A stretch of 64,000 nt of DNA from Massilia sp. 9I (GCF_902506415.1 NZ_LR733275.1:3315617-3379616); one strand, 5' to 3'. Positions 17,104 through 25,956 are shown, counted from the first letter of the stretch. Notes: generated by a model not told the origin, from the letters alone. Program-made: numbers and translations.

Positions 17104-17979
17104 ATGCGCTCCGGTATCCTGTCCGCCGCCCTCGCCTTCCTGTGCTGGGGCCTGTTTCCCATTTATTTCCATGCGCTCGGAGACGTTCCTCCGATGCAGA
17201 TCCTTGCGCACCGCGTCCTGTGGTCGCTGGGCTTCCTGCTGGTCGTGCTCCTTCTGCGCCGTCAATGGAAATGGCTGGCCATGGTACGCCAGCCGCGCGT
17301 ACTCGCCAGCTTCCTCGCCTCGGCGGTGCTGCTCTCCGCGAACTGGCTGGTGTATATCTGGGCAGTGACCAGTGGCCATGTGATCGAGGCCAGCCTCGGC
17401 TACTTCATCAATCCTCTGGTGAACATCATGCTGGGTTACCTGCTGCTGAAAGAACGGATGCGCCCGGCACAATGGGCCGCGATCGCGATCGCCGCGCTCG
17501 GCGTCAGCTGGCTTACCTGGCAGTCGGGTTCAGTGCCCTGGATCGCTTTGTTCCTGGCGGCTTCCTTCGGTGGCTACGGCCTGCTGCGCAAGACTGCGTC
17601 GCTGGGTGCGCTCGAGGGCTTGTCGTTCGAGACCATGGTGCTGTTTCCGTTTGCGCTCGCCTATGTCGTCTGGCTGACGGCGACCGGCGACAACGCCTTC
17701 CTGAATGCGCCTTCCGACACCACCCGCCTGCTGCTGGTGGCGGCCGGACCCACGACGGCGATTCCCTTGCTCCTGTTCGCCACCGGCGCGCGCAAGATCC
17801 CGCTCTCGATCCTGGGCCTGCTGCAGTACCTGTCGCCGACCCTGCAGTTCCTGCTGGGCGTGTGGCTGTTCAAGGAACACTTCAGCAGCGACCGCCTGGT
17901 CGGCTTCGTGATGATCTGGGCCGCACTGGCGCTGTTTGCCGGCGAAGGGCTGCTGCGAAGCCGCGCCACCAAGTCATAA
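17104..17979 (+). CDS. rarD: RarD-type EamA family permease
   Basis: This 291-residue inner-membrane protein has ten hydrophobic helices, in the drug/metabolite transporter superfamily. CWGLFPIYFHAL near the N-terminus and SWRF-like basic loops, together with GYFINPLVNIMLGYLLLKER, are typical of RarD. Substrate is not established for the family. The ATG at 17104 starts directly at the first helix; the frame is open further upstream into the kup leader, but that extension is not hydrophobic. kup is divergent; ettA follows 64 bases downstream. Confidence 0.9.
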   Translation: MRSGILSAALAFLCWGLFPIYFHALGDVPPMQILAHRVLWSLGFLLVVLLLRRQWKWLAMVRQPRVLASFLASAVLLSANWLVYIWAVTSGHVIEASLGYFINPLVNIMLGYLLLKERMRPAQWAAIAIAALGVSWLTWQSGSVPWIALFLAASFGGYGLLRKTASLGALEGLSFETMVLFPFALAYVVWLTATGDNAFLNAPSDTTRLLLVAAGPTTAIPLLLFATGARKIPLSILGLLQYLSPTLQFLLGVWLFKEHFSSDRLVGFVMIWAALALFAGEGLLRSRATKS

Positions 17980-18043
17980 AGTCCTGTGTCGCGCACGGGT
18001 TCTGTCGTATCCTGTGCACCTTAAACAACACCAGAGTTAAAGC

Positions 18044-19711
18044 ATGGCCAATTACGTCTATACCATGAACCGCGTGGGCAAAATCGTCCCGCCAAAACGT
18101 CAGATCCTGAAAGATATTTCCCTGTCCTTCTTCCCAGGCGCGAAGATTGGCGTGCTGGGCCTGAACGGCTCGGGCAAGTCGACCCTGCTGAAGATCATGG
18201 CCGGCATCGACACCGACATCCAGGGCGAAGCACGCCCGATGCCGGGCCTGAACATCGGCTACCTGCCGCAGGAACCGCAGCTCGATCCGGAAAAGACCGT
18301 GCGCCAGGAAGTGGAATCCGGCCTCGGTGAAGCCTTCGAAGCCCAGGCCAAGCTGGAAGCCGTGTACGCCGCCTATGCGGAAGAAGACGCGGACTTCGAC
18401 GCCCTCGCCAAGGAGCAGGAGCGCCTGGAATCGATCATCGCCGCGGCCGATGGCGGCAACCTGAACCTGCAGATGGAAATGGCCGCCGACGCGCTGCGCC
18501 TGCCGCCGTGGGACCAGAAGATCAGCGTGCTGTCGGGCGGTGAGAAGCGCCGCGTGGCGCTGTGCAAGCTGCTGCTCTCCAAGCCCGACATGCTGCTGCT
18601 GGACGAACCGACCAACCACCTGGACGCCGAATCGGTCGAGTGGCTGGAGCAGTTCCTGCTGCGCTTCCCGGGCACCGTGGTGGGCATCACCCACGACCGC
18701 TACTTCCTCGACAACGCCGCCGAGTGGATCCTGGAACTGGACCGTGGTTCGGGCATCCCCTGGAAGGGCAATTACTCTTCGTGGCTGGACCAGAAGCAAG
18801 CGCGCCTGAAGCAGGAAGAAGCGACCGAATCGGCACGCCAGAAGGCGCTGGCCAAGGAACTCGAGTGGGCGCGCCAGAATCCGAAGGCACGCCAGGCCAA
18901 GTCGAAGGCCCGCCTGGCCCGCTTCAACGAGCTGAGCGAGTACGAATACCAGAAACGCAACGAGACCCAGGAGATCTTCATCCCCGTGGCCGAGCGTCTG
19001 GGCAATGAAGTCATCGAGTTCAAGAACGTGTCGAAGGCTTTCGGCGACCGCCTGCTGATCGACAACCTGTCCTTCACCGTGCCGCCGGGCGCGATCGTCG
19101 GCATCATCGGTCCGAACGGCGCCGGTAAGTCGACCCTGTTCAAGATGATCGCGGGCAAAGAGCAGCCGGACAGCGGCGAGGTCCTGATCGGCAAGACCGC
19201 CAAGGTCTCGCTGGTCGACCAGAGCCGCGACGAACTGGCCAACAACAAGACCGTGTTCGACGACGTCTCCGGCGGCGCCGACATGCTGAGCGTGGGCCGC
19301 TTCGAAATGCCGTCGCGCGCCTATCTCGGCCGCTTCAACTTCAAAGGCTCGGACCAGCAAAAGGTGGTCGGCAACCTGTCGGGCGGTGAACGCGGCCGCC
19401 TGCACCTGGCCAAGACCCTGCTGCAAGGCGGCAACGTCCTGCTGCTGGACGAACCGTCGAACGACCTGGACGTGGAAACCCTGCGCGCGCTGGAAGACGC
19501 CCTGCTCGAGTTCGCCGGCAGCGTGATGGTGATCTCGCACGATCGCTGGTTCCTGGACCGTATCGCGACCCACATCCTGGCCTTCGAAGGTAATTCGCAG
19601 GTGACCTTCTTCGACGGTAACTACCAGGAATACGAAGCCGACAAGAAGAAACGCCTCGGCGAAGAAGGTGCGAAACCCAAGCGTATCCGCTACAAGCCGC
19701 TCACGACCTAA
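18044..19711 (+). CDS. ettA: Energy-dependent translational throttle protein EttA (ABC-F ATPase)
   Basis: EttA binds the ribosomal E site and gates the first elongation step according to the ATP/ADP ratio. The 555-residue soluble protein has two ABC cassettes. The first has [17 protein letters not shown] and [11 protein letters not shown]; the second has [18 protein letters not shown] and [11 protein letters not shown]. The Lys/Arg-rich linker between them carries the ABC-F interdomain motif. It starts [18 protein letters not shown], which identifies EttA among ABC-F types. A terminator follows. Confidence 0.96.
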   Translation: MANYVYTMNRVGKIVPPKRQILKDISLSFFPGAKIGVLGLNGSGKSTLLKIMAGIDTDIQGEARPMPGLNIGYLPQEPQLDPEKTVRQEVESGLGEAFEAQAKLEAVYAAYAEEDADFDALAKEQERLESIIAAADGGNLNLQMEMAADALRLPPWDQKISVLSGGEKRRVALCKLLLSKPDMLLLDEPTNHLDAESVEWLEQFLLRFPGTVVGITHDRYFLDNAAEWILELDRGSGIPWKGNYSSWLDQKQARLKQEEATESARQKALAKELEWARQNPKARQAKSKARLARFNELSEYEYQKRNETQEIFIPVAERLGNEVIEFKNVSKAFGDRLLIDNLSFTVPPGAIVGIIGPNGAGKSTLFKMIAGKEQPDSGEVLIGKTAKVSLVDQSRDELANNKTVFDDVSGGADMLSVGRFEMPSRAYLGRFNFKGSDQQKVVGNLSGGERGRLHLAKTLLQGGNVLLLDEPSNDLDVETLRALEDALLEFAGSVMVISHDRWFLDRIATHILAFEGNSQVTFFDGNYQEYEADKKKRLGEEGAKPKRIRYKPLTT

Positions 19712-19729
19712 GTGCTTGTTTCGTAATGG

Positions 19730-19758
19730 AAAGCCCCGCATTGCGGGGCTTTTTTTTT
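19730..19758 (+). terminator. Rho-independent terminator of ettA
   Basis: Arms AAAGCCCCGCA and TGCGGGGCTTT meet at a tight loop and are followed by a run of nine T residues. The hairpin lies about 19 bases after the ettA stop. Confidence 0.92.
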
Positions 19759-19869
19759 ATTCCCGGAAACGGAACGCGGGTTTTAGAAAGTCATGGGTAG
19801 AATCGTCGCGTTTGGGCCTGTAGGCCAGGGATGTGCGCTGCCGTTCTGCGGCCTGCGCTGACAGTGCTT

Positions 19870-20403
19870 ATGATTGATTACCGCAACAACCGTGTCCCGG
19901 GCGGGACCTTCTTTTTCACGGTGCGCCTGCTCGAACGGGGCAGCACCCTGCTGACAGACCATATCTCCGCCTTCGGCGAAGCCATGCGCCTGGCGCGCGT
20001 GCGCAAACCCTTCCACGTCGATGCCTGGGCGGTCCTGCCGGACCACGCACATGCGATCTGGACGCTGCCGCCGGGCGACCACGACTGTTCCAGCCGCTGG
20101 CGCGCGGTCAAGATCGCCTTTTCCAAGGCGCTGCGTAAATCCACGATGCCGGATGCGAACGACAGCACGATCTGGGAACGCCACTACCAGCACTACCGGG
20201 TCGGCGACGACCAGGAATACGCCGCGCTGGTCGACTACACCCACACCGACGCGGTACGGCATGGCTTCTGCAGCCATCCGCACGAATGGCCGTGGTCCTC
20301 GCTGCATCGCTTCATCAGTGCCGGCCACCAGGCGCCGGCGCCGGAACTGATCGTACCGCCCTGGGTCCACCGCCCGCAGCCGCACGGATTCGCGCGCTTG
20401 TGA
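19870..20403 (+). mobile_element. REP-associated tyrosine transposase (RAYT)
   Basis: This 177-residue single-domain Y1 transposase is related to IS200/IS605 TnpA. The HUH metal-binding motif is HAH at residues 59-61 (LPDHAHAIWTLP). The likely nucleophile Tyr is Y123 in DYTHTDAVRHGF, which corresponds to DYIHxNPV of the family with NP changed to DA. The ending WPWSSLHRFI is also typical. RAYTs are immobile housekeeping copies that act on REP palindromes. Palindromes of that type lie at 34760, 42291-42401 and perhaps 54434. The start at 19870 gives the usual N-terminus. Confidence 0.85.
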
Positions 20404-20437
20404 AAAACAAAAAGGCCCCGCAGGGCCTTTTTGTTTT
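20404..20437. terminator. Bidirectional terminator between RAYT and porin genes
   Basis: AACAAAAAGGCCC and GGGCCTTTTTGTT flank a 4-base loop. The A-tract on one side and T-tract on the other make it functional in both directions, for the two convergent genes. Confidence 0.88.
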
Positions 20438-20452
20438 GATCACGCGAGACGC

Positions 20453-21022
20453 TTAGAAAGCGTACTTGGCGCCGATGGTGAGCACGTCGGCCTTGGCGCC
20501 GAAGTCCTTGCTCTTGCCATAACGCTCGTATTCGCCGACGAGCGACACGTTCTGGTTCAGCTTGTATTCCGCGCCGACCGCGCCATAAGCTTCGGTCTTG
20601 CTTCGGCTCATGCTGGCGTTGACGATTTCCAGCTCGTTCTTGATACGGGTAGCGCCCAGCTTGCCGTAGACCGAGAACTGCTCGTTCACCGGCAGGGTAG
20701 CTTTGCCGGCGACATAGAAGGCGTGGCCGTCGGTCTCACCGCGTCGATTCACACCGCCGATCGAATAGTTGACATCCGACTTGGCAAAGTCCGTATAGCC
20801 CGCTTCGACACCCCAGGTCTGGTTGAAGTCGTAGCCGCCGAAGATCTTGCCCGAAGCCTTCCAGCCGTCGGTATCGACATTGCTGGCGCCGGACTGTTTG
20901 AAGTCATGGTCCGCACTCGCGATGCCGGCGCCGACGTAGGCGCGCGGGGCGCTGGTGCTCTGGGCCTGGGCGGCCGACATGGCTGCGGCAGATGCGATCA
21001 GTACAACGAGAAGCTTCTTCAT
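20453..21022 (-). CDS. Outer-membrane beta-barrel protein, OmpA-like barrel family
   Basis: The 189-residue protein has a signal peptide (MKKLLVVLIASAAAMSAAQAQ) followed by alternating amphipathic strands. The last strand ends VLTIGAKYAF, with the terminal Phe that directs outer-membrane assembly. Segments such as YVGAGIASADHDF, GGYDFNQTWGVEAGY and VSLVGEYERYGKS fit an eight-strand OmpA-like barrel. No peptidoglycan-binding domain is present. Its mRNA appears to begin with a stable hairpin (21048-21070), and a promoter lies just upstream. Confidence 0.87.
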   Translation of the reverse strand: MKKLLVVLIASAAAMSAAQAQSTSAPRAYVGAGIASADHDFKQSGASNVDTDGWKASGKIFGGYDFNQTWGVEAGYTDFAKSDVNYSIGGVNRRGETDGHAFYVAGKATLPVNEQFSVYGKLGATRIKNELEIVNASMSRSKTEAYGAVGAEYKLNQNVSLVGEYERYGKSKDFGAKADVLTIGAKYAF

Positions 21023-21047
21023 TACGCGAATCCTTTACTTGTCTGGT

Positions 21048-21070
21048 TCGCGATTCCGGTTGAATCGCGA
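21048..21070 (-). promoter_or_regulatory. 5'-terminal stem-loop of the porin mRNA
   Basis: TCGCGATTC (21048-21056) and GAATCGCGA (21062-21070) form a perfect 9-bp stem with a 5-base loop. The predicted transcription start lies at about 21071, so this hairpin would stand at the extreme 5' end of the mRNA. That arrangement resembles the stabilising stem-loop of enterobacterial ompA; the role here is inferred. Confidence 0.55.
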
Positions 21071-21077
21071 TGTAGGC

Positions 21078-21105
21078 AAGATAGCATTCACATTCCTTAA
21101 CTCAA
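21078..21105 (-). promoter_or_regulatory. Promoter of the porin gene
   Basis: On the minus strand, TTGAGT (-35, 21100-21105) is followed after 16 bases by TATCTT (-10, 21078-21083), preceded by TGC, an extended -10. It lies 56 bases upstream of the ATG at 21022. Confidence 0.6.
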
Positions 21106-21197
21106 GGCCCAAAACCCGTAAGAACTGTAAGCAGATGTAACTTAACTGACTCAGTGGTTAGATAATTTACAAAAAGATCATGAAAAATCGCGTATCT

Positions 21198-21794
21198 TTA
21201 CGCGATATTACGGAAAGTTAGATTGACACGTCCTCCAAGCGGCTTCGCGGTTTTGTTGATCCCATGCATCCAGTTGGCCTGCGTCCGGCCTGCCATGAAC
21301 AGCAGGCTGCCATCAGTCAGCGGCAGCCTTAGGGTTTCTTTCGTCACTTTGTGGCGCAGGATGAAGGGCCGGGTGGCGCCGAAGCTGACCGAGGCGATGG
21401 CCGGCTCGGGGCCCAGCTCCGGCTCGTCGTCGCTGTGCATGCCCATGCTGTCGCGTCCGTCCCGGTAATAGTTCAGGAGCACGCTGTTATAGCGCCGGCC
21501 CGTCGCTGCTTCCGCCGCCCGGCGGATGGTGTCGAGCAAGGGCGTGAAGGGCAGCGGCGCCAGCTGCAAGCCCGAATAGCGATAGGCCTTGTCGCCGTGC
21601 CAGGCGCTCAGGCGCGGCTGCAGGTGGCGCTTGCCGTAGACGAGCACGGTTTCTTCGCGCCAGCCGGTCTCCGCAATCAGGCGCGCCAGCACCTCCTCGT
21701 TCGGCCATGGCAGCCGCAGTTGAGGGAGAAAGGCGAGTTCGCCGTCGCGGATCGGGATCGATGTCAGCGTGGTAGCTGAGGTAAACAAGTCCAT
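21198..21794 (-). CDS. alkB: Alpha-ketoglutarate-dependent dioxygenase AlkB
   Basis: AlkB-type enzymes use Fe(II) and 2-oxoglutarate to remove alkyl groups from DNA bases. The 198-residue protein has the iron ligands HxD in MGMHSDDEPELG and the distal His in ANWMHGINKT. The 2-oxoglutarate Arg is near the end, in RVNLTFRNIA. NSVLLNYYRDGRDSMG is also typical. The start at 21794 (MDLFTS) was chosen; an upstream extension in frame is Arg/Pro-rich and unlike the family. The divergent gene starts 53 bases away. Confidence 0.92.
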   Translation of the reverse strand: MDLFTSATTLTSIPIRDGELAFLPQLRLPWPNEEVLARLIAETGWREETVLVYGKRHLQPRLSAWHGDKAYRYSGLQLAPLPFTPLLDTIRRAAEAATGRRYNSVLLNYYRDGRDSMGMHSDDEPELGPEPAIASVSFGATRPFILRHKVTKETLRLPLTDGSLLFMAGRTQANWMHGINKTAKPLGGRVNLTFRNIA

Positions 21795-21847
21795 TGAGCA
21801 ATTTTCATGGCTATGATGAGGGCTTTCCCTCACCACGGCATTTTCGC

Positions 21848-22426
21848 ATGGACAAACGTCATTTCCTGGGCGCGGCACTTGCCTCCGGCGCCCTCCCCGC
21901 GACCGGCATCGCGGCGCCCGCGGCAAAGGGCGGCCCGGCCCTGCTCACGATCACCGGCGCTATCGGGCGCAGCAACCGCGGCGCGCTCGATCCGGTGCGC
22001 GACCAGATGATGTTCAAGCAGAAGCTGGCGTTCACGCGCGCCTGTGCGCTGGACTTCGCGGCGATCGCGGCCCTGTCGGCCGTGAGCATCCGCCCGACGC
22101 TGGAATACGATGGCAAGCCGCACAGCCTGCGCGGGCCGCTCTTGGGGGACGTGCTGGCCCTGGCCGGCGCGCGGCCGGCGGACACAGCGAAAGTGCTGCT
22201 GCGGGCGGTGGATGGCTATGCGGCGGCGGTGCCGATGGGCCAGCTGCGGTCCTGGCGCTTCATCGTGGCAACGCACCTGGACGGCCAGCCGATGGCGCTC
22301 GGCGGGCTGGGGCCTTTATGGGCAGTGTACGACGCCGACCGCGTGCCGGAGATGGCGGCGCGGCCGGTGGCGGAACGCTTCGGGGCTTGCCCCTGGGCGC
22401 TGTACCACATCGAGGTACAGGCCTAA
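21848..22426 (+). CDS. Small sulfite-oxidase-fold (molybdopterin-binding-like) exported protein
   Basis: The 192-residue protein starts MDKRHFLGAALASGALPATG, a Tat-like (KR-H-F-L-G) signal. The rest fits the small SUOX fold, with DGKPHSLRGPLLGDVLALAG, RAVDGYAAAVPMGQL and LGGLGPLWAVYD. The cysteine that coordinates molybdenum in sulfite oxidase has no obvious counterpart; the only candidate is in RACALDF. Cofactor binding is therefore uncertain. Its stop abuts the hairpin element at 22425-22529. Confidence 0.7.
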   Translation: MDKRHFLGAALASGALPATGIAAPAAKGGPALLTITGAIGRSNRGALDPVRDQMMFKQKLAFTRACALDFAAIAALSAVSIRPTLEYDGKPHSLRGPLLGDVLALAGARPADTAKVLLRAVDGYAAAVPMGQLRSWRFIVATHLDGQPMALGGLGPLWAVYDADRVPEMAARPVAERFGACPWALYHIEVQA

Positions 22427-22529
22427 AGCGCTTGGCAAAACCCCGAGGGCAAGGCGCAGCGTCGAAGACAGTACGCTAGTACGGCGAGACGATGCAACGC
22501 AGCCATCGGGGGAATTGCCGGGCGCTTTC
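22425..22529. repeat. Intergenic hairpin element, copy A
   Basis: A 105-base imperfect palindrome runs from the stop of the upstream gene to the stop of the convergent one. The outer arms AAAGCGCTTGGCAA and TTGCCGGGCGCTTT pair almost completely, followed inward by CCCCGA and TCGGGG. At the centre is GTAC-GCTA-GTAC (22471-22482) followed by GGCGAG. A second element at 37870-37979 shares the layout and the core GTACG..AGTAC.GCGAG. It may act as a bidirectional terminator. The sequence resembles a dispersed family. Confidence 0.7.
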
Positions 22530-22890
22530 AGGCGTAGGCTTCGGCCAGGCTCATTACACGCGGGGTCACGGTGATGCCGACGTTGCCGAACAGCGACTCG
22601 ATCGCGGCCAGGTTGGCCTTGCATTCTTCGGCCTTCCAGCCGTTGAACAGGTCTGTGCCGTCCTTCTGGAAGTGCAGGTCCAGCACCTTGCCCTTGTCCT
22701 TGTGGATGTAGCTCTGCTGGTGGATATTCTTGAAGCCGAGTTCAGCCAGGCCCGCCAGCACGGTCTGCGGCGGATTGTCCGGATCGGTGGCCAGGAAGAC
22801 ACCGAAGGTCTTGCCAGGCGGTTTGGCGGCGACGTCGATTTCGTAAATGCCCGGGGCCTTGGTGACACTGGTGCTCTTCAGGAACAGCAT
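22528..22890 (-). CDS. Hypothetical protein
   Basis: This 120-residue soluble protein starts MLFLKSTSVTKAPGIYEID and has no signal peptide or membrane span. It contains FGVFLATDPDNPPQTVLAGL, YIHKDKGKVLDLHFQ and GTDLFNGWKAEECKANL. I do not recognise a family. The codon use matches neighbouring genes. It is convergent with the SUOX-fold gene and ends in the hairpin element. The 136 bases upstream, to 23026, hold no clear feature. Confidence 0.75.
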   Translation of the reverse strand: MLFLKSTSVTKAPGIYEIDVAAKPPGKTFGVFLATDPDNPPQTVLAGLAELGFKNIHQQSYIHKDKGKVLDLHFQKDGTDLFNGWKAEECKANLAAIESLFGNVGITVTPRVMSLAEAYA

Positions 22891-23026
22891 GTTCTCTCCT
22901 TCGTTACCCGCACAACGGCACGCGCTCGGTTGGCATGCGTGGCGGGCGGATCGGTTTGTATTGATCAGCAGCCTAGCTTATTGCCCTCTGGGAACTTTGT
23001 CGATCATTGTCTGCACTTTTTTGGGT

Positions 23027-23404
23027 CTAGCGCAGCAATAAACCCCAAACAGTGCCGCCAATTAACAACGCACAAGCCAACATTCCTGTAATAAAGCCAA
23101 CTTCGCGTCGCGCCGGGTCGCGGTAATAACCAAGCGCATAAGCGATCCGGCCCAGGCACCACAACAGGCCGCCGGCGGCCGCCCAGACGTCGCCCAGGTA
23201 CCAGGCGCACATCCACAAGGGCACCAGCAGCAGCGGCAGCTGCTCGAGCGTATTGGCCTGCACCCGCTGGCAGCGCTGAAATTCCTCGGGACCGTCCATG
23301 AGCGGAGCCGGAATGCCGTGGCGGATGCGGGCGCGGCCGGCATTCACGCCGGTCCAGAAATAGACCCCGAGTGCGGCCAGGGTGGCCCAGGCAGTGAAGA
23401 ACAT
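23027..23404 (-). CDS. MAPEG family membrane protein
   Basis: The 125-residue protein has four hydrophobic helices. The segments QRCQRVQANTLEQLPLLLV and ARIRHGIPAPLMDGP are the MAPEG signature (R/N/E-L-E pattern in helix 2). GRIAYALGYYRDPARRE is the typical third loop. Family members include glutathione transferases and peroxidases in membranes, but the bacterial substrate is unknown. The 63 bases before the next gene contain short imperfect repeats of GGGATAAGGC with no clear role. Confidence 0.88.
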   Translation of the reverse strand: MFFTAWATLAALGVYFWTGVNAGRARIRHGIPAPLMDGPEEFQRCQRVQANTLEQLPLLLVPLWMCAWYLGDVWAAAGGLLWCLGRIAYALGYYRDPARREVGFITGMLACALLIGGTVWGLLLR

Positions 23405-23467
23405 TGAGTAATCCTGTGAATAAATTGGGGATAAAGCCGGGATAAGGCAGGGATAAGGCGGGAAAAC

Positions 23468-24298
23468 TCAGGCTTCGCCGCGCTTGCGCCGCGCCAGCTC
23501 GGCGGTCGGCGGCACCAGGGCTTCGTACAGCCGGCCGGTGGCCGGATCCCAGCGCGTAACGGCTTCCTGCTGGCGCGCCACGGTAGCGAAGTCGCCGCGC
23601 GCGACAGGTCCGCTGAGCGCCGCTTCGGGGCCGAGACGGAACACGTTGGCCAGGGCTTCGGTGGCAAGCGGCCTGGCCAGCTCGCGCGCCACCTCCGGCG
23701 GCACGCCGGCCGCCTCGTAGGCGCGCAGCGCGGCATCCAGCACCGTCACCAGGTAGTTCGACGCGAACACGGCGGCCGCATGGTAGACCGTCTTCGCGGC
23801 CGGGTCGATGCGCACCAGACGCGCGCCGATCGCCTCGAAAGCCGGTTCCAGCAGCGCCAGCGCTTGATCATCGCCCTCGATGCCGCAAAAGGTGCCGGCG
23901 AAATGCGCGGCCACCGCTTGCGGATCGGCGAAGCTGCGCACCGGGTGCACGCTCGCCACGAAAGCGCCGGCATCGCGCGCCGGCTGCAGTTCGCCGGATG
24001 CCTTGGCGCCGCTGCAGTGGAACACCACCGCGCCGTTCACGTGTCCACTTTGGGCCAGCGCCGCACAGGCGGGCCCGATGGCATCGTCGCCCACCGCCAG
24101 CATCCACACCCGCGCGGGACGCATCTGCGCCAGCGTATCGCAGGCGGTGCCGGCGCCGATGAAGCCGATCGCCTCTTGCGCGCTGGCCGGGCTGCGGGTC
24201 AGCACGTCCTGCAGGGTGAAGGCGCCGCTCGCGGCGAACAGGCGACCGAGCGCGCGGCCCACGTGGCCGGCGCCGACCAGGTTCAGCGTCAAGCTCAC
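23468..24298 (-). CDS. Rossmann-fold and DUF2520 domain protein
   Basis: The 276-residue protein has an N-terminal dinucleotide-binding fold (LNLVGAGHVGRALGRLF) and a C-terminal helical DUF2520 domain (residues about 150-270, with KTVYHAAAVFASNYLVTV). It resembles ProC-like or F420-dependent reductases, but the substrate is unknown. VVFHCSGAKAS and SVHPVRSFADP are the conserved family segments. Its start lies one base from the stop of the DUF924 gene, so the two are probably in one operon. Confidence 0.88.
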   Translation of the reverse strand: MSLTLNLVGAGHVGRALGRLFAASGAFTLQDVLTRSPASAQEAIGFIGAGTACDTLAQMRPARVWMLAVGDDAIGPACAALAQSGHVNGAVVFHCSGAKASGELQPARDAGAFVASVHPVRSFADPQAVAAHFAGTFCGIEGDDQALALLEPAFEAIGARLVRIDPAAKTVYHAAAVFASNYLVTVLDAALRAYEAAGVPPEVARELARPLATEALANVFRLGPEAALSGPVARGDFATVARQQEAVTRWDPATGRLYEALVPPTAELARRKRGEA

Positions 24299-24299
24299 G

Positions 24300-24878
24300 T
24301 CAGAAGCTGGAGCCGGGCAGCTCGAGGAAGGCCAGCTCTTCCGGGGTCGAGGCGCGGCCCAGGATGGCGTTACGGTGCGGGAAGCGGCCGAAGCGCGCGA
24401 TCACGCCGCGGTGGCGGTGCGCATAGTCGAGCGCTTCGCCGAAGCCTTCATGCGCGGCCGCCAGGTCGGTGAACAGGCTCACGCACTGCTCCTGCAGGCG
24501 CGCGTCTTCCGCGTGCTCGAAGGGCATGTAGACGAACTGGCGCTCGACCGGCAGCAGGGCCAGGTGCTCGCCGGAGTCCACCAGCTGGCGCGCATTGGCC
24601 AGCGCCAGGGTGTCGCCGGCGAAGGATTCCGGCTTGCCGCGGAAGGCGTTGCGGGTGAACTGGTCGAGCACGAGGATACGCGCCAGCGTGCCGCGCGGGC
24701 CCTCCTCGTCCCACTCGCGCAGGCCGCCCGCGAGCGCCTGGGCGATCAGGGCGCCAAAGCGCTCGCGCAGCGCGGCATCGAAAGCTTCGTCCTTGCGGAA
24801 CCACTCGATGCGCTGCTTGCCATGGCCCTCGCTACCTGCCGGCAGGAACCAGAAATCGAGAACGTCTTGTGCTTGCAT
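24300..24878 (-). CDS. DUF924 family protein
   Basis: The 192-residue soluble protein carries the family hallmarks VLDFWFLPAG near the start, ILVLDQFTRNAFRG in the middle and FVYMPFEHAEDARLQEQCV after it. The helical fold is of the tetratricopeptide type. Its function is not established. It lies just upstream of the DUF2520 gene on the same strand. Confidence 0.9.
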   Translation of the reverse strand: MQAQDVLDFWFLPAGSEGHGKQRIEWFRKDEAFDAALRERFGALIAQALAGGLREWDEEGPRGTLARILVLDQFTRNAFRGKPESFAGDTLALANARQLVDSGEHLALLPVERQFVYMPFEHAEDARLQEQCVSLFTDLAAAHEGFGEALDYAHRHRGVIARFGRFPHRNAILGRASTPEELAFLELPGSSF

Positions 24879-24927
24879 TGATGAACCCTAGTAATGAATA
24901 ACGAGCTTTATTGTTATTGTTTCTTAC

Positions 24928-25680
24928 TTAATTGCGGGCGTGCGAGAGCTGGAAGGCTTCCAGTCCCTCGAAGGCGGCCAGCTCGTCGGCCAGCTCGGAC
25001 AGCGAGGCCCCGCTTTTGCGCGACAGGGCGAGGGCCACGAAGCGCCATTCCTGGCGGCCTTCGTCGCTGCTGATCGTCAGCGAGCTGCCGGCGATCTCGT
25101 AGCCGCGCTCCAGCGCCGCCGTGCGCAGCACGTCCTCACGCGGGAACACCTGCGGCTTGAAGCGCATGCGCACCGCCACTGCGTGGCGCGAGGGCAGGAT
25201 GGTTTCCAAGCGGTTCAGGTAGATCATGATCATGCCCGAGAAGAAGGCCAGGCCCATCGCCGCCAGGTAGAAGCCGACACCGACCAGGATGCCGATCGCG
25301 GACGAGGCCCAGATCGAGGCCGCCGTGGTCAGGCCGCTGATGTTGAAGCCATCGCGCATGATGACGCCGGCGCCGAGGAAGCCGATGCCGGTCACCACGC
25401 CCTGGATGATGCGGGTCGGGTCGACCGGCGCCAGCACGCCGCCGTGGCCGCCGTACCAGAAGTCGGGATAGCCGGCCAGGATGGTCAGCGCGGCCGAGGC
25501 CATGCACACCAGGCCATAGGTGCGCATGCCGGCCGCGCGGCCATGGTAGGCACGTTCGTAGCCGACCAGCAGGCCGAGCGCGAGTGCGCCGGCCAGGTGC
25601 AGCAGGATCAGGCCGTTGGTGTAGATGCTGGCTTCGGACCAGTAGGCGGCAAACAGGTGGTTGGGAGGGGCGACAGGCAT
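24928..25680 (-). CDS. MgtC/SapB family membrane protein
   Basis: The 250-residue protein has five hydrophobic segments followed by a cytoplasmic C-terminal domain of about 80 residues. The MgtC hallmarks are LVGYERAYHGRAAGMRTYGL, VVTGIGFLGAGVIMRD and GLTTAASIWASSAIGI. Members modulate F-type ATP synthase or membrane potential in some pathogens; a role in Mg2+ limitation is unproven here. It is followed by the gene at 24300-24878 on the same strand. Confidence 0.9.
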   Translation of the reverse strand: MPVAPPNHLFAAYWSEASIYTNGLILLHLAGALALGLLVGYERAYHGRAAGMRTYGLVCMASAALTILAGYPDFWYGGHGGVLAPVDPTRIIQGVVTGIGFLGAGVIMRDGFNISGLTTAASIWASSAIGILVGVGFYLAAMGLAFFSGMIMIYLNRLETILPSRHAVAVRMRFKPQVFPREDVLRTAALERGYEIAGSSLTISSDEGRQEWRFVALALSRKSGASLSELADELAAFEGLEAFQLSHARN

Positions 25681-25689
25681 GGTGGTCCG

Positions 25690-25956
25690 TTACGCTCCCG
25701 GCTTCTTGCGCACCAGCTGCTTTTCGAATGCCTCGTCATGCTTGCTGATGCGCTTGACCTCCTGCGGACCGAGGCCGTTCACGAAAGCGACGAAGTCGTC
25801 CAGCTCGAGCGGCGCATTGAGCGCGGGCGCGCCCGGCGCTTCCGACAGGAAGAACAGGCCGTCGCCGGTGCGCGCCATCGAATACGCGCTGTTCCCGGTG
25901 CGCCTCTTGAGGCGCTCGACGGCGGCGCTGGCGCGGGTGGATCGTGAGCTCGCCAT
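25690..25956 (-). CDS. Small hypothetical protein coupled to aminopeptidase P
   Basis: An 88-residue protein starts MASSRSTRASAAVERLKRR. It has a basic N-terminus and a soluble C-terminal part with LDDFVAFVNGLGPQEVKRI. The start codon overlaps the stop codon of the aminopeptidase gene (TGATG), so translation is likely coupled. The frame is open further upstream, but only antisense or inside the neighbouring gene. I recognise no family. Confidence 0.7.
   Translation of the reverse strand: MASSRSTRASAAVERLKRRTGNSAYSMARTGDGLFFLSEAPGAPALNAPLELDDFVAFVNGLGPQEVKRISKHDEAFEKQLVRKKPGA

Noticed and set aside
16879-17979. Extended start of rarD, about 75 codons upstream
   Set aside because: The extension is non-hydrophobic and overlaps the kup start and leader, so the ATG at 17104 was kept.
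23405-23467. Short imperfect GGGATAAGGC repeats before the MAPEG gene
   Set aside because: Only three loose copies, no palindrome or array structure; not a CRISPR or regulatory array.
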